Source: Streptomonospora nanhaiensis (GTDB lineage: Bacteria > Actinomycetota > Actinomycetes > Streptosporangiales > Streptosporangiaceae). Taken from it: a stretch of 64,000 nt of DNA. The position numbers were made by a program, and so were the translations under genes. Positions 1-8,511 of this stretch are shown piece after piece (position 1 is the first letter of the stretch; each line of letters opens with the position of its first letter). The notes under the pieces are model-generated. The model did not search any database. It was not told where the DNA came from and was given only the letters and a program-made list of their open reading frames with translations. The stretch is taken from assembly GCF_013410565.1 (NCBI RefSeq), contig NZ_JACCFO010000001.1:2294001-2358000 (forward strand), read 5' to 3'.

Positions 1-2
1 GC

Positions 3-1223
3 GGTTCGGCACCGGCCGCCCCCGCGGCCGCCGCCCGCCCCGGTATCGGCGACCGCGCCCTCGCCGCCCCGCCGCGCGGCGCGGCCCGGCGCGCGGCGCC
101 CGGACTCACCTTCGCGGCGTTCGCCGCCGCCCGCGCCGGCGCCCGCCTCGCACCCGCCGCGCCCGCCGCCGGCTGGGGGCGCCTGGGCGGCACCCTCCCC
201 GCCGTGCCGCTGCCCCGCCCCGAGGAGTTCACCGAGGGCGTGCTCGCCGCCCCGGCCGTGGCCGGCGCCTCCGGCACCCGGGGCGTCGCCTCCGCGCTGG
301 ACCTGTGGTGGGCCCGCTTCACCGACCTGCGCCGCCGCATCGCCGCCGACGTCGGCCCGCGCGCGGCCGAGCCGCTGATCGGCGCCGTGCTCACCGCCCT
401 GTGCGTGGGCCGCGACCTCGGCGCGCCGGTGCCGGTCGCGGCGCACATGGCCGCCGCGTCCGCCGAGGTGCGCGCCGCCGAGCCCCGCCCGGCCGCCGAC
501 CTCGCCGCCCGCGCCGCCGAGGCGCTCGCCGAGCTGACCGCGCTGGGCGCCGTGGCCGAGGCCCAGGCAGCGGGCGGCCCGCACGCCGTCCTCACCGGCG
601 TGGGGCGGTGGCTGTGGTACGCGCTGCTGTGCGCGGGCGGGGTGCGGCCGCGCCCGCTCGCCGAGCTGATGGCCGAGGACGCCGAGGTGGTCGTGGACCG
701 GGCCGCCTCCGGCGCCCCCTCCGGCGAGGACGAGCTGCGCCGCTGGATCGCCGCGCGCGGGGCACCGGAGGCGATGCGCGCGCTCGTGGCGCTCTACCGC
801 CGCAGCGACGACTGCGTGCACCGCTCCGTGGCGCGCGCCGCCACCGCCGCCCACGCCCTGGAGGCCCGCCCCTACTACGAGGCGCTGCGGACCGACCCCC
901 GGTTCGGCGCCCGGGCCCGCGCCTGGCTGTTCGACGCCGGGTTCGCCAAGCAGGACGCGCTCGGCCCCGACGACCACCTCGCCCCGCTGCTGGACGGCCT
1001 CGCGGCCAGCCTGCGCCTGGGCACCTACGGCAACGACGACGAGGGGTCCTACTTGAGCGTCAGCGAACCAGAACTGCCCGGCGTCTTCGACACCGCCGCC
1101 GGCTGCGGGCACCCCGAGAGCCCGTTCGTGCTCGCCTGGTTCGCCCAGCACCACCCCGACCACCGCATCCGCGCCGCCGCGCGCAGCGCCCGGGCGGCGC
1201 TGGTCCGCCAGCGCGCCGGGTGA
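3..1223 (+). CDS. C-terminal part of an unrecognised protein, cut by the left edge
   Basis: The reading frame is open from the first complete codon at position 3, so the true start lies outside the window. The 406 visible residues begin with an Ala/Pro/Arg-rich stretch, then a long Ala/Leu/Glu-rich helical region. A short segment near residues 245-330 (PLRD-free, with RSDDCVHRSVARA and YYEALRTDPRFGARA) looks like HEAT/ARM-type helical repeats. The C-terminus carries less biased residues (GTYGNDDEGSYLSVSEP and GCGHPESPFVLAWFAQHHPDH). No signal peptide, membrane segment or known catalytic motif was recognised. GC-rich third positions support coding. Forty-eight bases separate its stop from the EI24-type gene, so co-transcription is possible. 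A methionine-type start codon at 204 is available but the frame upstream of it also reads as protein. Confidence 0.6.
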   Translation, partial: GSAPAAPAAAARPGIGDRALAAPPRGAARRAAPGLTFAAFAAARAGARLAPAAPAAGWGRLGGTLPAVPLPRPEEFTEGVLAAPAVAGASGTRGVASALDLWWARFTDLRRRIAADVGPRAAEPLIGAVLTALCVGRDLGAPVPVAAHMAAASAEVRAAEPRPAADLAARAAEALAELTALGAVAEAQAAGGPHAVLTGVGRWLWYALLCAGGVRPRPLAELMAEDAEVVVDRAASGAPSGEDELRRWIAARGAPEAMRALVALYRRSDDCVHRSVARAATAAHALEARPYYEALRTDPRFGARARAWLFDAGFAKQDALGPDDHLAPLLDGLAASLRLGTYGNDDEGSYLSVSEPELPGVFDTAAGCGHPESPFVLAWFAQHHPDHRIRAAARSARAALVRQRAG

Positions 1224-1257
1224 ACGGCCGCGAGGTGCGGGCCGACCGCCGACACAC

Positions 1258-1263
1258 TATTCT
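1258..1263 (+). promoter_or_regulatory. Candidate -10 element (TATTCT) of the EI24-type gene
   Basis: TATTCT ends eight bases before the GTG start at 1272, and there is no Shine-Dalgarno sequence between them. That spacing would place transcription initiation at or next to the start codon, giving a leaderless mRNA. No convincing -35 hexamer is visible 17-18 bp upstream. Confidence 0.35.
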
Positions 1264-1271
1264 CGACCGTC

Positions 1272-2153
1272 GTGAGCACTCCCCTCCGCGATCTCTTCGC
1301 CGGCGTCGGCATCCTGTTCCAGGGCCTGGGCATCATCGTCCGCCATCCCCGCCTGTTCGTGTTCGGCGCCATCCCGCCCCTGGTCACCTCGGTGCTGTTC
1401 GTGGTCGGGTTCGTCGCGCTGGTCACCAACATCACCGACCTCACCGCCTGGCTCACGCCGTTCGCCGACGGCTGGTCGGAGGGCTGGGCCACCACCCTGC
1501 GCGTGGCGGCCGGGATCGTCCTGATCGCCGCCGCGGTCATGCTCATGGTGGTCGCCTTCACCGGCCTCACGCTGGCCCTGGGGTTCCCGCTCTACGACAA
1601 GATCGCCGAGAGCGTCGACGACTACCTGGGCGACGCGCCGCCGTCCTTCGACGACTCCATCACCCGTACGATCGTCCGAGCGGTGCGCCAGTCGCTGGGC
1701 CTCATCCTGGTCTCGGCGCTGATCTCCATTCCGATGTTTCTCGCCGGGTTCATCCCGGTCGTGGGCCAGACGGTCGTGCCGGTGGTCTCGGGCATGATCG
1801 GCGGCTGGCTGCTCACCATCGAACTCCTGGGCACACCGTTCGAGCGGCGGCGGCTGCTGCGGGTGCGCGACCGCCGCGAGGCCATGCGCCGCCGCCGGTT
1901 CCTGGTGTGGGGCTTCGGCATCCCCAGCTACCTGCTGCTGGCCGTCCCGTTCGTCGCGGTGCTGGCGTTCCCCGTCGTCACGGCCGGCGGCACCGTCCTG
2001 GCGCGGCAACTGCTGCCGCCCGCCCCGCCCGCACCGCCGCAGGCGCCCCACGGCTACGCGCCGCCGACCCACCCGGGCATGCCGCCCGGCCCCTCCGCCC
2101 CGCCGCAGGGCCCCTACGGCCCGCCTCCGGGACCCGGCCACCCGCGCGGCTGA
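1272..2153 (+). CDS. EI24/CysZ-like integral membrane protein
   Basis: A 293-residue membrane protein of the EI24 (etoposide-induced 2.4, CysZ-like) family. CysZ imports sulfate in proteobacteria; the role of actinobacterial members is not settled, so I do not assign a substrate. Hydrophobic segments lie near residues 27-55, 78-105, 137-170 and 215-245. The family-typical start (DLFAGVGILFQGLGIIVRHPRLFVFGAIPPL) is present as a cytosolic amphipathic part leading into the first helix. The last 45 residues form a low-complexity Pro/Gly tail (APPAPPQAPHGYAPPTHPG). Start GTG at 1272 has no ribosome binding site but a good -10 just upstream, suggesting a leaderless transcript. Confidence 0.8.
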   Translation: MSTPLRDLFAGVGILFQGLGIIVRHPRLFVFGAIPPLVTSVLFVVGFVALVTNITDLTAWLTPFADGWSEGWATTLRVAAGIVLIAAAVMLMVVAFTGLTLALGFPLYDKIAESVDDYLGDAPPSFDDSITRTIVRAVRQSLGLILVSALISIPMFLAGFIPVVGQTVVPVVSGMIGGWLLTIELLGTPFERRRLLRVRDRREAMRRRRFLVWGFGIPSYLLLAVPFVAVLAFPVVTAGGTVLARQLLPPAPPAPPQAPHGYAPPTHPGMPPGPSAPPQGPYGPPPGPGHPRG

Positions 2154-2482
2154 ACCGCCGGCGCGGCGGCCGCCCCGCGCTCGCCGCCGCGCCCCGAGCT
2201 AACCGTTCCGCCACGACTTACTTACCGCCCGTTGCACTATCGTGTGGCGCACGCCACGCTAAAGGAGCTTCTGCGGACGCCTCTCTGGGAGCGCTCCCAG
2301 ATATGGGAGCGCTCCCAGCAGGCTCCGCGGTCGCTCCCCTCCGGACACAACCCCCGTCCTGTCCATCCCCCTCACCATCCCCATCCCCGCCTTCTCGATC
2401 TCCTTCCTCATGCACCATCCCCCACCCCATCCCCCACGGCCGCGCCCCCGCGGCCGGGAACGTGACAATGAGGAGTGCACAG
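2154..2482. promoter_or_regulatory. Intergenic control region of the monooxygenase gene
   Basis: This 329-base gap holds the two CebR-type boxes (listed separately) and a possible -10 (CACTAT, about 2234-2239) upstream of them. If that -10 is used, the boxes lie inside the transcribed leader, so a bound repressor would act as a roadblock. The remainder is C-rich sequence with no coding signal that I trust. Confidence 0.4.
2286..2317. promoter_or_regulatory. Two tandem CebR/CelR operators
   Basis: The perfect 14-bp palindrome TGGGAGCGCTCCCA occurs at 2286-2299 and again at 2304-2317, 18 bp start to start. This is the sequence known as the binding site of the LacI-family cello-oligosaccharide regulator (CebR of Streptomyces, CelR of Thermobifida fusca). 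It lies 166-197 bases before the monooxygenase start. The regulator gene itself is not in the window. Confidence 0.93.
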
Positions 2483-3784
2483 GTGAACCTCGCCCGACTG
2501 ACGGCCCTGATGGGCGGCGCCGCCGTCCTGGCCGCCGGGTTCGCGGTGGCCCTGCCGCCCGAGCCCGCCGAGGCCCACGGCGGCCTCACCTACCCCGCCA
2601 CGCGCACCTACGCCTGCTACCGCGACGGCATCGACAACGGCAACGGCGGCTCGCTGGACCCGCAGAACCCCATGTGCCAGGACGCGCTGGCCGCCAACAG
2701 CTACCCGTTCTGGAACTGGTTCGGCAACCTCATCAGCAACGCGGGCGGCCGGCACCGCGAGATCATCCCCGACGGCAAGCTGTGCGGCCCCACCAGCCAG
2801 TTCGACGCGTTCAACGCCCCGGGCACCGAGTGGCCGGCCACCGACGTGCGCGCGGGCCAGCAGATCACCTTCCGCTACAACGCCTGGGCGCCGCACCCCG
2901 GCACCTGGTACCAGTACATCACCAAGGACGGCTGGAACCCCGACGAGCCGCTGGGCTGGGACGACCTCGAACCTGTGCCGTTCGACCAGGTCACCAACCC
3001 GCCGATCAACGGCTCGGGACCCGACGGCGCCGAGTACACCTGGAACGCCGCGCTGCCCGACAAGAGCGGCCGGCACATCATCTACTCGATCTGGCAGCGC
3101 TCCGACAGCCCCGAGGCGTTCTACAACTGCGCCGACGTCAACTTCACCGGCGGCGGCACCACCGAGCCCGACACCGAGGCGCCCACCGCCCCCGGCGCGC
3201 CCATGGCCCACGAGGTCACCGGCGACAGCGTCGACCTGATGTGGGGCGCGGCCAGGGACAACCGCGGGGTGACCCGCTACGAGGTCCGCGACGCCGCCAC
3301 CGACGAGGTGGTGGCCACCAGCACGCGCACCGAGGCCACGGTCACCGGGCTCACCCCCGAGACCGACTACGCGTTCTACGTGGTCGCCCTCGACGCCGCC
3401 GGGAACACCTCGCCCGCGTCGTCCACCGTCAGCGTCACCACGGGCTCGGCCAACGAGACCAGCGGCGAGTGCACGGTCGACTTCACCGTCGCCAACCAGT
3501 GGTCGGGCGGCTACACCGCCAACGTGAAGCTGACCAACGACGGCGACGCCGCCATCAGCGGCTGGACGGTCGACTGGGAGTTCACCGACGGCGCCACGGT
3601 CTCCAACGGCTGGTCGGCGGAGTTCCAGCAGCACGGCGACCACGTCATGGCCACCAACGCCGCCTGGAACGGCAACGTCCCCGCCGGCGGTTCGGTGACC
3701 TTCGGGTTCAACGCCTCCTCCACGGGCCCGGCCCAGGTTCCCGAGGCGTTCCGGCTGGACGGCTCGTCGTGCGCCACGGCGTGA
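2483..3784 (+). CDS. Secreted lytic polysaccharide monooxygenase, AA10-FnIII-CBM2
   Basis: Copper enzyme that oxidatively cleaves crystalline cellulose or chitin outside the cell. The 433-residue precursor has a Sec signal peptide ending in PAEA; the mature protein then begins with His32 (HGGLTYP), as required for the copper-binding histidine brace. The second brace His is in APHPGTWYQY. Order of domains: AA10 (about 32-230), fibronectin type III (about 235-325, TAPGAPMAHEV to SVTT), CBM2 (about 335-433, with Trp residues in QWSGGY, SGWTV, NGWSA and AAWNG). This layout matches Thermobifida fusca E8 (AA10B) as I recall it. GTG at 2483 was chosen because AGGAG lies seven bases before it; ATG at 2468 would add five residues. 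The upstream CebR boxes point to induction by cellulose breakdown products. Confidence 0.93.
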   Translation: MNLARLTALMGGAAVLAAGFAVALPPEPAEAHGGLTYPATRTYACYRDGIDNGNGGSLDPQNPMCQDALAANSYPFWNWFGNLISNAGGRHREIIPDGKLCGPTSQFDAFNAPGTEWPATDVRAGQQITFRYNAWAPHPGTWYQYITKDGWNPDEPLGWDDLEPVPFDQVTNPPINGSGPDGAEYTWNAALPDKSGRHIIYSIWQRSDSPEAFYNCADVNFTGGGTTEPDTEAPTAPGAPMAHEVTGDSVDLMWGAARDNRGVTRYEVRDAATDEVVATSTRTEATVTGLTPETDYAFYVVALDAAGNTSPASSTVSVTTGSANETSGECTVDFTVANQWSGGYTANVKLTNDGDAAISGWTVDWEFTDGATVSNGWSAEFQQHGDHVMATNAAWNGNVPAGGSVTFGFNASSTGPAQVPEAFRLDGSSCATA

Positions 3785-3859
3785 CCGGGTAGCCCACCAG
3801 ACCACTCCCCACGATCCCCCGGCCGGGGGCGGCAGGGTCCGGCCGGCGGGATCGACCGG

Positions 3860-3908
3860 GGCGGGAAGGCGGACGTGCGTCGGGGCACCGCCTTCCCGCC
3901 CTTTTCTC
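3860..3908 (+). terminator. Intrinsic terminator after the monooxygenase gene
   Basis: Perfect 13-bp inverted repeat, GGCGGGAAGGCGG at 3860-3872 and its complement at 3888-3900, followed by CTTTTCTC. It also separates this gene from the convergent ddl gene. Confidence 0.85.
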
Positions 3909-3934
3909 ACGCGCGGGAGGCCGGGCGCCCGGCC

Positions 3935-5050
3935 TCAGCGCAGGCCGGGCGCCCGGCGCAGGCCCGTCTGGATGATGCGGTCGACCAGCGCCGGGTAGTC
4001 CACCCCGCTGGCCGCCCACATCTGCGGGAACGCCGAGGACGGGGTGAACCCGGGCAGGGTGTTGATCTCGTTGACGTAGACCCGGCCGTCGTCGCCGTAG
4101 AAGAAGTCCACCCGCGCCAGCCCCTCGCAGCCCAGCGCCTCGAACGTGCGCGCGGCCTCGCGGCGGATCTCGGCGACCACCTCGGCGGGCAGGTCGGCGG
4201 GGATCGACAGGGTGCTGGTGGACAGGTACTTGGCCTGGAAGTCGTAGAAGTCGAAGCCCTCGGCCACGTGGATCTCGGCGGGCAGCGAGGTGTCGGGCGC
4301 GCCGCCGTCGAGCGACTCCAGCACGCCGCACTCGATCTCGCGGCCGGGCACCGCCGCCTCGACGATCACCTTGGGGTCGTGCTCGCGCGCGGACTCGATC
4401 GCGGCGACCACGGCGTCGGTGTCGGCGGCGTCGGACACCTTGGTGATGCCCATGCTGCTGCCGCCGCGGGCGGGCTTGACGAACAGGGTGGCGCCCAGTT
4501 CGGCGATGTCGTCCAGCACCCGCTTGCGCTCGCCGCGCCAGGCGCGGTCGGGCACGGCGACGTAGCGGCCGGTGGGGATCCCGTGCCCGGTGAACAGGGC
4601 CTTCATGAAGACCTTGTCCATGGAGGCGGCGCTGGCGAAGACCCCGGCGCCCGCGTAGCGGACGTCCATCATCTCGAAGAGGCCCTGGACGGTGCCGTCC
4701 TCGCCCAGCGGGCCGTGCAGCAGCGGCAGGACGACGTCGATGCCGCCCAGCGGGCGCGGCGCCTGGCCGTCGGCCAGCACCATGAGGTCGGCGGCGCCGC
4801 TGAAGGGCACGGCCAGGCGCGGGCCGGAGCCGTCGACCTCGGGCAGCCGGCCGTCGACGATGGCCAGCTGCTCCAGTTCGGCCGAGGACAGGGTCCACTC
4901 GCCCTGGCGGGTGATCCCGATGGGCACGATCTCGTACCGGTCGGTGTCGATCGCCGAGATGACGCCGCCCGCGGTCACGCAGGAGATCTCGTGCTCGGTG
5001 CTGCGTCCGCCGAAGACGACGGCGACCCGGATTTTACGCTGCTCGGCCAT
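3935..5050 (-). CDS. ddl: D-alanine--D-alanine ligase
   Basis: Makes the D-Ala-D-Ala dipeptide used in peptidoglycan precursors, with ATP, in the cytosol. The 371-residue length and the start (RKIRVAVVFGGRSTEHEIS, glycine-rich first domain) fit the family. The ATP-grasp part shows LPLLHGPLGEDGTVQG, the KPARGGSSMGITKV ATP-binding strand, and the magnesium-binding end ARVDFFYGDDGRVYVNEINTLPG, followed by the substrate-loop residues FTPSSAFPQMW. It is the last gene of a minus-strand series plsC-gpsA-trans-sulfuration enzyme-ddl; the association of gpsA with ddl is the same in Streptomyces as I recall. A 132-base gap with an inverted repeat precedes it, so it may also have its own promoter. Confidence 0.96.
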   Translation of the reverse strand: MAEQRKIRVAVVFGGRSTEHEISCVTAGGVISAIDTDRYEIVPIGITRQGEWTLSSAELEQLAIVDGRLPEVDGSGPRLAVPFSGAADLMVLADGQAPRPLGGIDVVLPLLHGPLGEDGTVQGLFEMMDVRYAGAGVFASAASMDKVFMKALFTGHGIPTGRYVAVPDRAWRGERKRVLDDIAELGATLFVKPARGGSSMGITKVSDAADTDAVVAAIESAREHDPKVIVEAAVPGREIECGVLESLDGGAPDTSLPAEIHVAEGFDFYDFQAKYLSTSTLSIPADLPAEVVAEIRREAARTFEALGCEGLARVDFFYGDDGRVYVNEINTLPGFTPSSAFPQMWAASGVDYPALVDRIIQTGLRRAPGLR

Positions 5051-5073
5051 GCTGCCCGACCCTATCTCGCCCT

Positions 5074-5097
5074 ATCAACCAACAGGAACCGGTTGAT
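5074..5097. promoter_or_regulatory. Inverted repeat upstream of ddl, possible operator
   Basis: ATCAACC (5074-5080) and GGTTGAT (5091-5097) form a 7-bp-arm dyad with a 10-base centre, 24-47 bases upstream of the ddl start codon. The sequence is less GC-rich than its surroundings. No partner protein can be named. Confidence 0.35.
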
Positions 5098-5182
5098 CCC
5101 GGTTGCGGCCGTTCGTTCCACGGTCGTGTCCTGGTGCCCGGTTGGCGGGCGTCCGAACGTCCGATGGGCCGACGGCCCCGTC

Positions 5183-6466
5183 TCATCTTGCGGTCTGGTC
5201 GGCGCCGCAGCGGTCCAACGCCGCCAGCGCGTCGCCGATCAGGTCCCGCGGATCCTCCAGCCCGATGGAGAAGCGCACCGCGCCCGGCCCGATCCCCGCC
5301 TTCTCCAGGGCGTCGTCGCTCATCTGCCGGTGGGTGGTGGAGCCGACGTGGCCCACCAGCGTGTGCGTGCCGCCCAGCGAGGCCGCCACCATCGCGGTGC
5401 GCACGCCGTCGGCCAGCGCCATGCCGGCCTCCCGCCCGCCGCGCGGGGTAACGGTGACCACCGCGCCGAACCGGTCGGGGTCGAACAGCCGGGCCGCGAG
5501 CGCGTGGCCGGGGTGGTCGGGCAGGCTGGGGTGGGCCACGCTCTCCACGGCGGGGTGGGCGGCCACGGCCGCGGCGAACTCCGCGGCGGTGGCGCACTGG
5601 CGGGCCATGCGCAGCGGGAGCGTCTCCAGCCCGCGGTGCAGCAGGAACGCCTCGTCGGGGGCCAGGCAGGGCCCGAGGTCGACCCGCGCCGAGCGCACCG
5701 CGGCCATCACCTCGGGCCCGCCCACGGCCACACCGCCGGTGGCGTCGCTGTGCCCGCCGATGTACTTAGTGGCCGAGTGCACCACGATGTCGGCGCCGTG
5801 CTCCAGCGGCCGGCACACCGCGGGCGAGGCGAACGTGGAGTCGACCACCAGGGCGGCGCCCGCGTCGCCGGCGACGGCGGCCAGAGCGGGCAGGTCGGCC
5901 ACCGTCATCGTGGGGTTGGACAGGGTCTCGGTGAACACCACGGCGGTCTCGGGCCGCACCGCGGCGCGCACCGCGTCCAGGTCGGTGATGTCGACGAAGT
6001 CGACGGCCACCCCGAAGCGCCGCAGCAGGCCGTCCAGCAGCGAGTAGGTGTTGCCGTAGATGGAGTGCGAGGCGACCACGTGGGCACCTGCCCTGGTCAG
6101 CCCCAGCAGCACGCTGCTGATGGCGCCCATGCCCGAGGCGAACGCCTCGCCGCGCACCTCGCGCCCGCTGCCGCCGGCCTCCATGGCGGCCGCCGCCCGC
6201 GCGAAGGCGTCGGCGGTGGGGTTGTCGATGCGCGAGTAGGAGTAGCCGGGCACGGTGCCGGCGAGCACGTCGGCGTAGTCCCGCGAGGTCGCGAACTCGA
6301 AGGTGGTGGTGCGGTACACCGGCGTGCGCAGCGGCCGCTCGGTGGGGGGCGGCCCGGTGGGCAGCCGCACGGCGCGGGTGTTCTCCCCCGGCCGGTCCCC
6401 GGCGTCCCGCCGGCTCCGCTCCCGGCCGGTGCGGCCGTGTCCGCTGTGGCGGCCCTGCTCGTGCAT
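5183..6466 (-). CDS. PLP-dependent trans-sulfuration enzyme (cystathionine gamma-lyase / methionine gamma-lyase class)
   Basis: Fold-type I PLP enzyme of the Cys/Met metabolism family, cytosolic. The 427 residues carry the family marks: YSRIDNPTADAFARA near residue 80, EAFASGMGAISSVLLGL, the Tyr/Gly cofactor region HSIYGNTYSLLDGLL, the Asp-Ser-Thr motif VVDSTFASPAVCRPLEHGADI, the Schiff-base lysine in VHSATKYIGGHSD, and SLGGTHTLVGHVGSTTH near the end. The first 35 residues are Arg/Gly/His-rich and probably not structured. Members differ in whether they cleave or build cystathionine or degrade methionine, and sequence alone does not decide here. It lies 93 bases after gpsA on the same strand. 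Confidence 0.85.
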   Translation of the reverse strand: MHEQGRHSGHGRTGRERSRRDAGDRPGENTRAVRLPTGPPPTERPLRTPVYRTTTFEFATSRDYADVLAGTVPGYSYSRIDNPTADAFARAAAAMEAGGSGREVRGEAFASGMGAISSVLLGLTRAGAHVVASHSIYGNTYSLLDGLLRRFGVAVDFVDITDLDAVRAAVRPETAVVFTETLSNPTMTVADLPALAAVAGDAGAALVVDSTFASPAVCRPLEHGADIVVHSATKYIGGHSDATGGVAVGGPEVMAAVRSARVDLGPCLAPDEAFLLHRGLETLPLRMARQCATAAEFAAAVAAHPAVESVAHPSLPDHPGHALAARLFDPDRFGAVVTVTPRGGREAGMALADGVRTAMVAASLGGTHTLVGHVGSTTHRQMSDDALEKAGIGPGAVRFSIGLEDPRDLIGDALAALDRCGADQTAR

Positions 6467-6559
6467 GGTGGCGTGTCTTCCGTTTCGGCTGGTCGTGCCG
6501 CGACGGTCCCCCCGACCGCCCGGCTGGGCGCCCGCACCGCTGCGGCGCGGGCGCGCGGG

Positions 6560-7597
6560 CTACACCCCGTAGCGCTCCGGCTTGGCGCTGCGCGACATGA
6601 ACGCCGCGAGCGCCTCGGCCGGGGGGAGGCCGTGGTGCATCATCGCGACCACGGCCTCGGTGATGGGCATCTCGACCCCGGCGGCGCGGGCCAGGGCCAG
6701 CACCGACTCCGAGGACTTGACCCCCTCGGCGGTCTGCCGGGTCTCGGCGACGACCTCCTCCAGGGTCATGCCCTGGCCGAGCTTCTCGCCGAAGGTGCGG
6801 TTGCGCGACAGCGGCGAGCTGCACGTGGCCACCAGGTCGCCCATGCCGGCCAGGCCGGCCAGGGTGTGCTCGTCGGCGCCCAGGGTCACCGCCAGGCGCA
6901 CGGTCTCGGCCAGGCCGCGGGTGATCAAAGACGCCTTGGCGTTGTCGCCGAAGCCCATGCCCACGGCCACGCCCACGGCCAGCGCGATGACGTTCTTCAC
7001 CGCGCCGCCCAACTCCACCCCGACCAGGTCGGTGGCGGTGTAGGGGCGGAAGTAGGCGGACTTGCAGATGTGCTGGAGCCGCACGGCGGTGGGCTCGTGC
7101 GGGCAGGCCATGACGGCGGTGGCCGGCTGGCGCTGGGCGATCTCGCGGGCCAGGTTGGGGCCCGAGACCACCGCCACCTGCTCGGCCGGCACGGCCAGGA
7201 CCTCGGTGATGACCTCGCTCATGCGCAGCGAGGTGCCCAACTCGATGCCCTTCATCAGGCTGACGACCACCGCCGAGGGGGCGATGTGGGCGCGCCAGGC
7301 CGACAGGTTGCCGCGCAGTGTCTGCGAGGGCACGGCCAGCACCACGAAATCGGCGCCGTGCAGCGCCTTGGCGGGGTCGGTGGTGGCGGTCAGCGCCGGG
7401 TTGAGCGGGATGCCCGGGAAGTAGTCGGGGTTCTCGTGGCGCGCGTTGACCGCGTCGGCCACGGCGGCGCGCCGCCCGCACAGGACCACCTCGGCGGCGC
7501 CGGCGTCGGCGACCACGTTGGCGAAGGCGGTCCCCCAGGAGCCGCTGCCCATGACCGCGACCTTGGTGGCGTGCTCCCGCGGCGTGTCAGCGCTCAC
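6560..7597 (-). CDS. gpsA: NAD(P)-dependent glycerol-3-phosphate dehydrogenase
   Basis: Reduces dihydroxyacetone phosphate to sn-glycerol 3-phosphate for phospholipid synthesis. Of 345 residues, the start holds the Rossmann motif VAVMGSGSWGTAFA; then come VLAVPSQTLR, LMKGIE, the SGPNLAREIA segment, the catalytic lysine region ELGGAVKNVIALAVGVAVGM and the NAKASLITRGLAE substrate-binding helix. The chosen GTG start at 7597 overlaps the plsC stop by four bases (GTGA), a sign of translational coupling. The pairing with an acyltransferase is functional: glycerol 3-phosphate is the first acyl acceptor in phospholipid assembly. Confidence 0.96.
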   Translation of the reverse strand: MSADTPREHATKVAVMGSGSWGTAFANVVADAGAAEVVLCGRRAAVADAVNARHENPDYFPGIPLNPALTATTDPAKALHGADFVVLAVPSQTLRGNLSAWRAHIAPSAVVVSLMKGIELGTSLRMSEVITEVLAVPAEQVAVVSGPNLAREIAQRQPATAVMACPHEPTAVRLQHICKSAYFRPYTATDLVGVELGGAVKNVIALAVGVAVGMGFGDNAKASLITRGLAETVRLAVTLGADEHTLAGLAGMGDLVATCSSPLSRNRTFGEKLGQGMTLEEVVAETRQTAEGVKSSESVLALARAAGVEMPITEAVVAMMHHGLPPAEALAAFMSRSAKPERYGV

Positions 7598-8511
7598 CGG
7601 CGGGTCGTCCCCTCGCCGTTGGCCGTGCCGTCGAGGGCGCCGTCGGCGGCCGGCGTGTCGGCGGCGGGCTCGGCCGGAACCGGGTCCGCGGGGGCCGGTG
7701 CGGCGGACTCGGCCGCGGCGACCTCGGGCGCCTCGGGGGCGGCCGGCGCGGCGCCGGCGGCGTCGGAGCCGCCCTGCGCGTCCTGCGCGTCGCCCTGGCG
7801 CGCGCGGCGCATGTCGTAGGGCTCGGCGGGCGGGACCTCGCCGCGCAGCCCGGCCTGCAGCTCGGTGATGGCGCGCATGATCTCGGCGGTGGCCTCCTTG
7901 AGGACCGTGGCCGTCATCGGCTTGTCGCGGTAGGCCGACAGGTCCACCGGCGGTCCGGCGATCATCTGCACCCGCTTGCGCGGGAACGGCCGCAGCTTGG
8001 CGGTGCCGTAGCGCAGCAGGTGCTGCTCGCCCCAGTGGGCCAGCGGGACGACCGGCACCCCGGTGCTCAGCGCCAGCCGCGCCACTCCGGTGCGGGCGGT
8101 CATCGGCCACAGGTCGGGGTCGCGGGTGCAGGTGCCCTCGGGGTAGAAGATCACCGAGGCGTTGTCGCGGGTCAGCGCCAGCTCGGCCGCGTGCAGGGCC
8201 TTGACGGCGTCGGTGCTTCCGCGCTTGACCGGGATCTGGCCGGTGCTGCGGGCCACCGCGCCCACCAGCGGGATGCGGAACACCCCCTCCTTGGCGGTGA
8301 AGGTGGGCCAGCGGCGCGCGCCGATGTAGAGGTAGTGGGCGATGGTCAGCGGGTCGGCCATCGACAGGTGGTTGGCGGCGATGATCACCCCGCCCTCGCG
8401 GGGGACGTTCTCGGTGCCCTGCCACTCGGGCCGGGTGACCAGGCCGAGGACGGGGCGGACGATGGCGGCCACGACCGTCTTGACCCATTGCACTTCGCGC
8501 TGCTTAGCCAC
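7594..8511 (-). CDS. PlsC-type 1-acyl-sn-glycerol-3-phosphate acyltransferase
   Basis: Transfers fatty acyl groups to lysophosphatidic acid at the membrane. The 305 residues contain the two acyltransferase signatures: NHLSMAD (the NHxxxxD catalytic pair) near residue 48 and FYPEGT (the EGT acceptor-binding motif) near residue 125. The last 75 residues are an acidic Ala/Pro/Glu linker-like tail that most PlsC proteins lack. GTG at 8511 was chosen because GGAGGA stands directly upstream; a longer frame up to 8643 exists, but its extra 44 residues look non-coding. It heads the plsC-gpsA unit. Confidence 0.88.
   Translation of the reverse strand: MAKQREVQWVKTVVAAIVRPVLGLVTRPEWQGTENVPREGGVIIAANHLSMADPLTIAHYLYIGARRWPTFTAKEGVFRIPLVGAVARSTGQIPVKRGSTDAVKALHAAELALTRDNASVIFYPEGTCTRDPDLWPMTARTGVARLALSTGVPVVPLAHWGEQHLLRYGTAKLRPFPRKRVQMIAGPPVDLSAYRDKPMTATVLKEATAEIMRAITELQAGLRGEVPPAEPYDMRRARQGDAQDAQGGSDAAGAAPAAPEAPEVAAAESAAPAPADPVPAEPAADTPAADGALDGTANGEGTTRR

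Noticed and set aside
305-2482. Very long plus-strand open frame leading into the monooxygenase frame
   Set aside because: The part before 2483 is Arg/Pro-rich, overlaps the edge gene and the EI24-type gene in another frame, and the true start is set by AGGAG, the signal peptide and the N-terminal His of the mature enzyme.
3875-7819. Plus-strand frame of about 1300 codons opposite ddl, the trans-sulfuration gene and gpsA
   Set aside because: Mirror frame of real genes; its composition is Gly/His/Val/Gln biased and no domain is visible.
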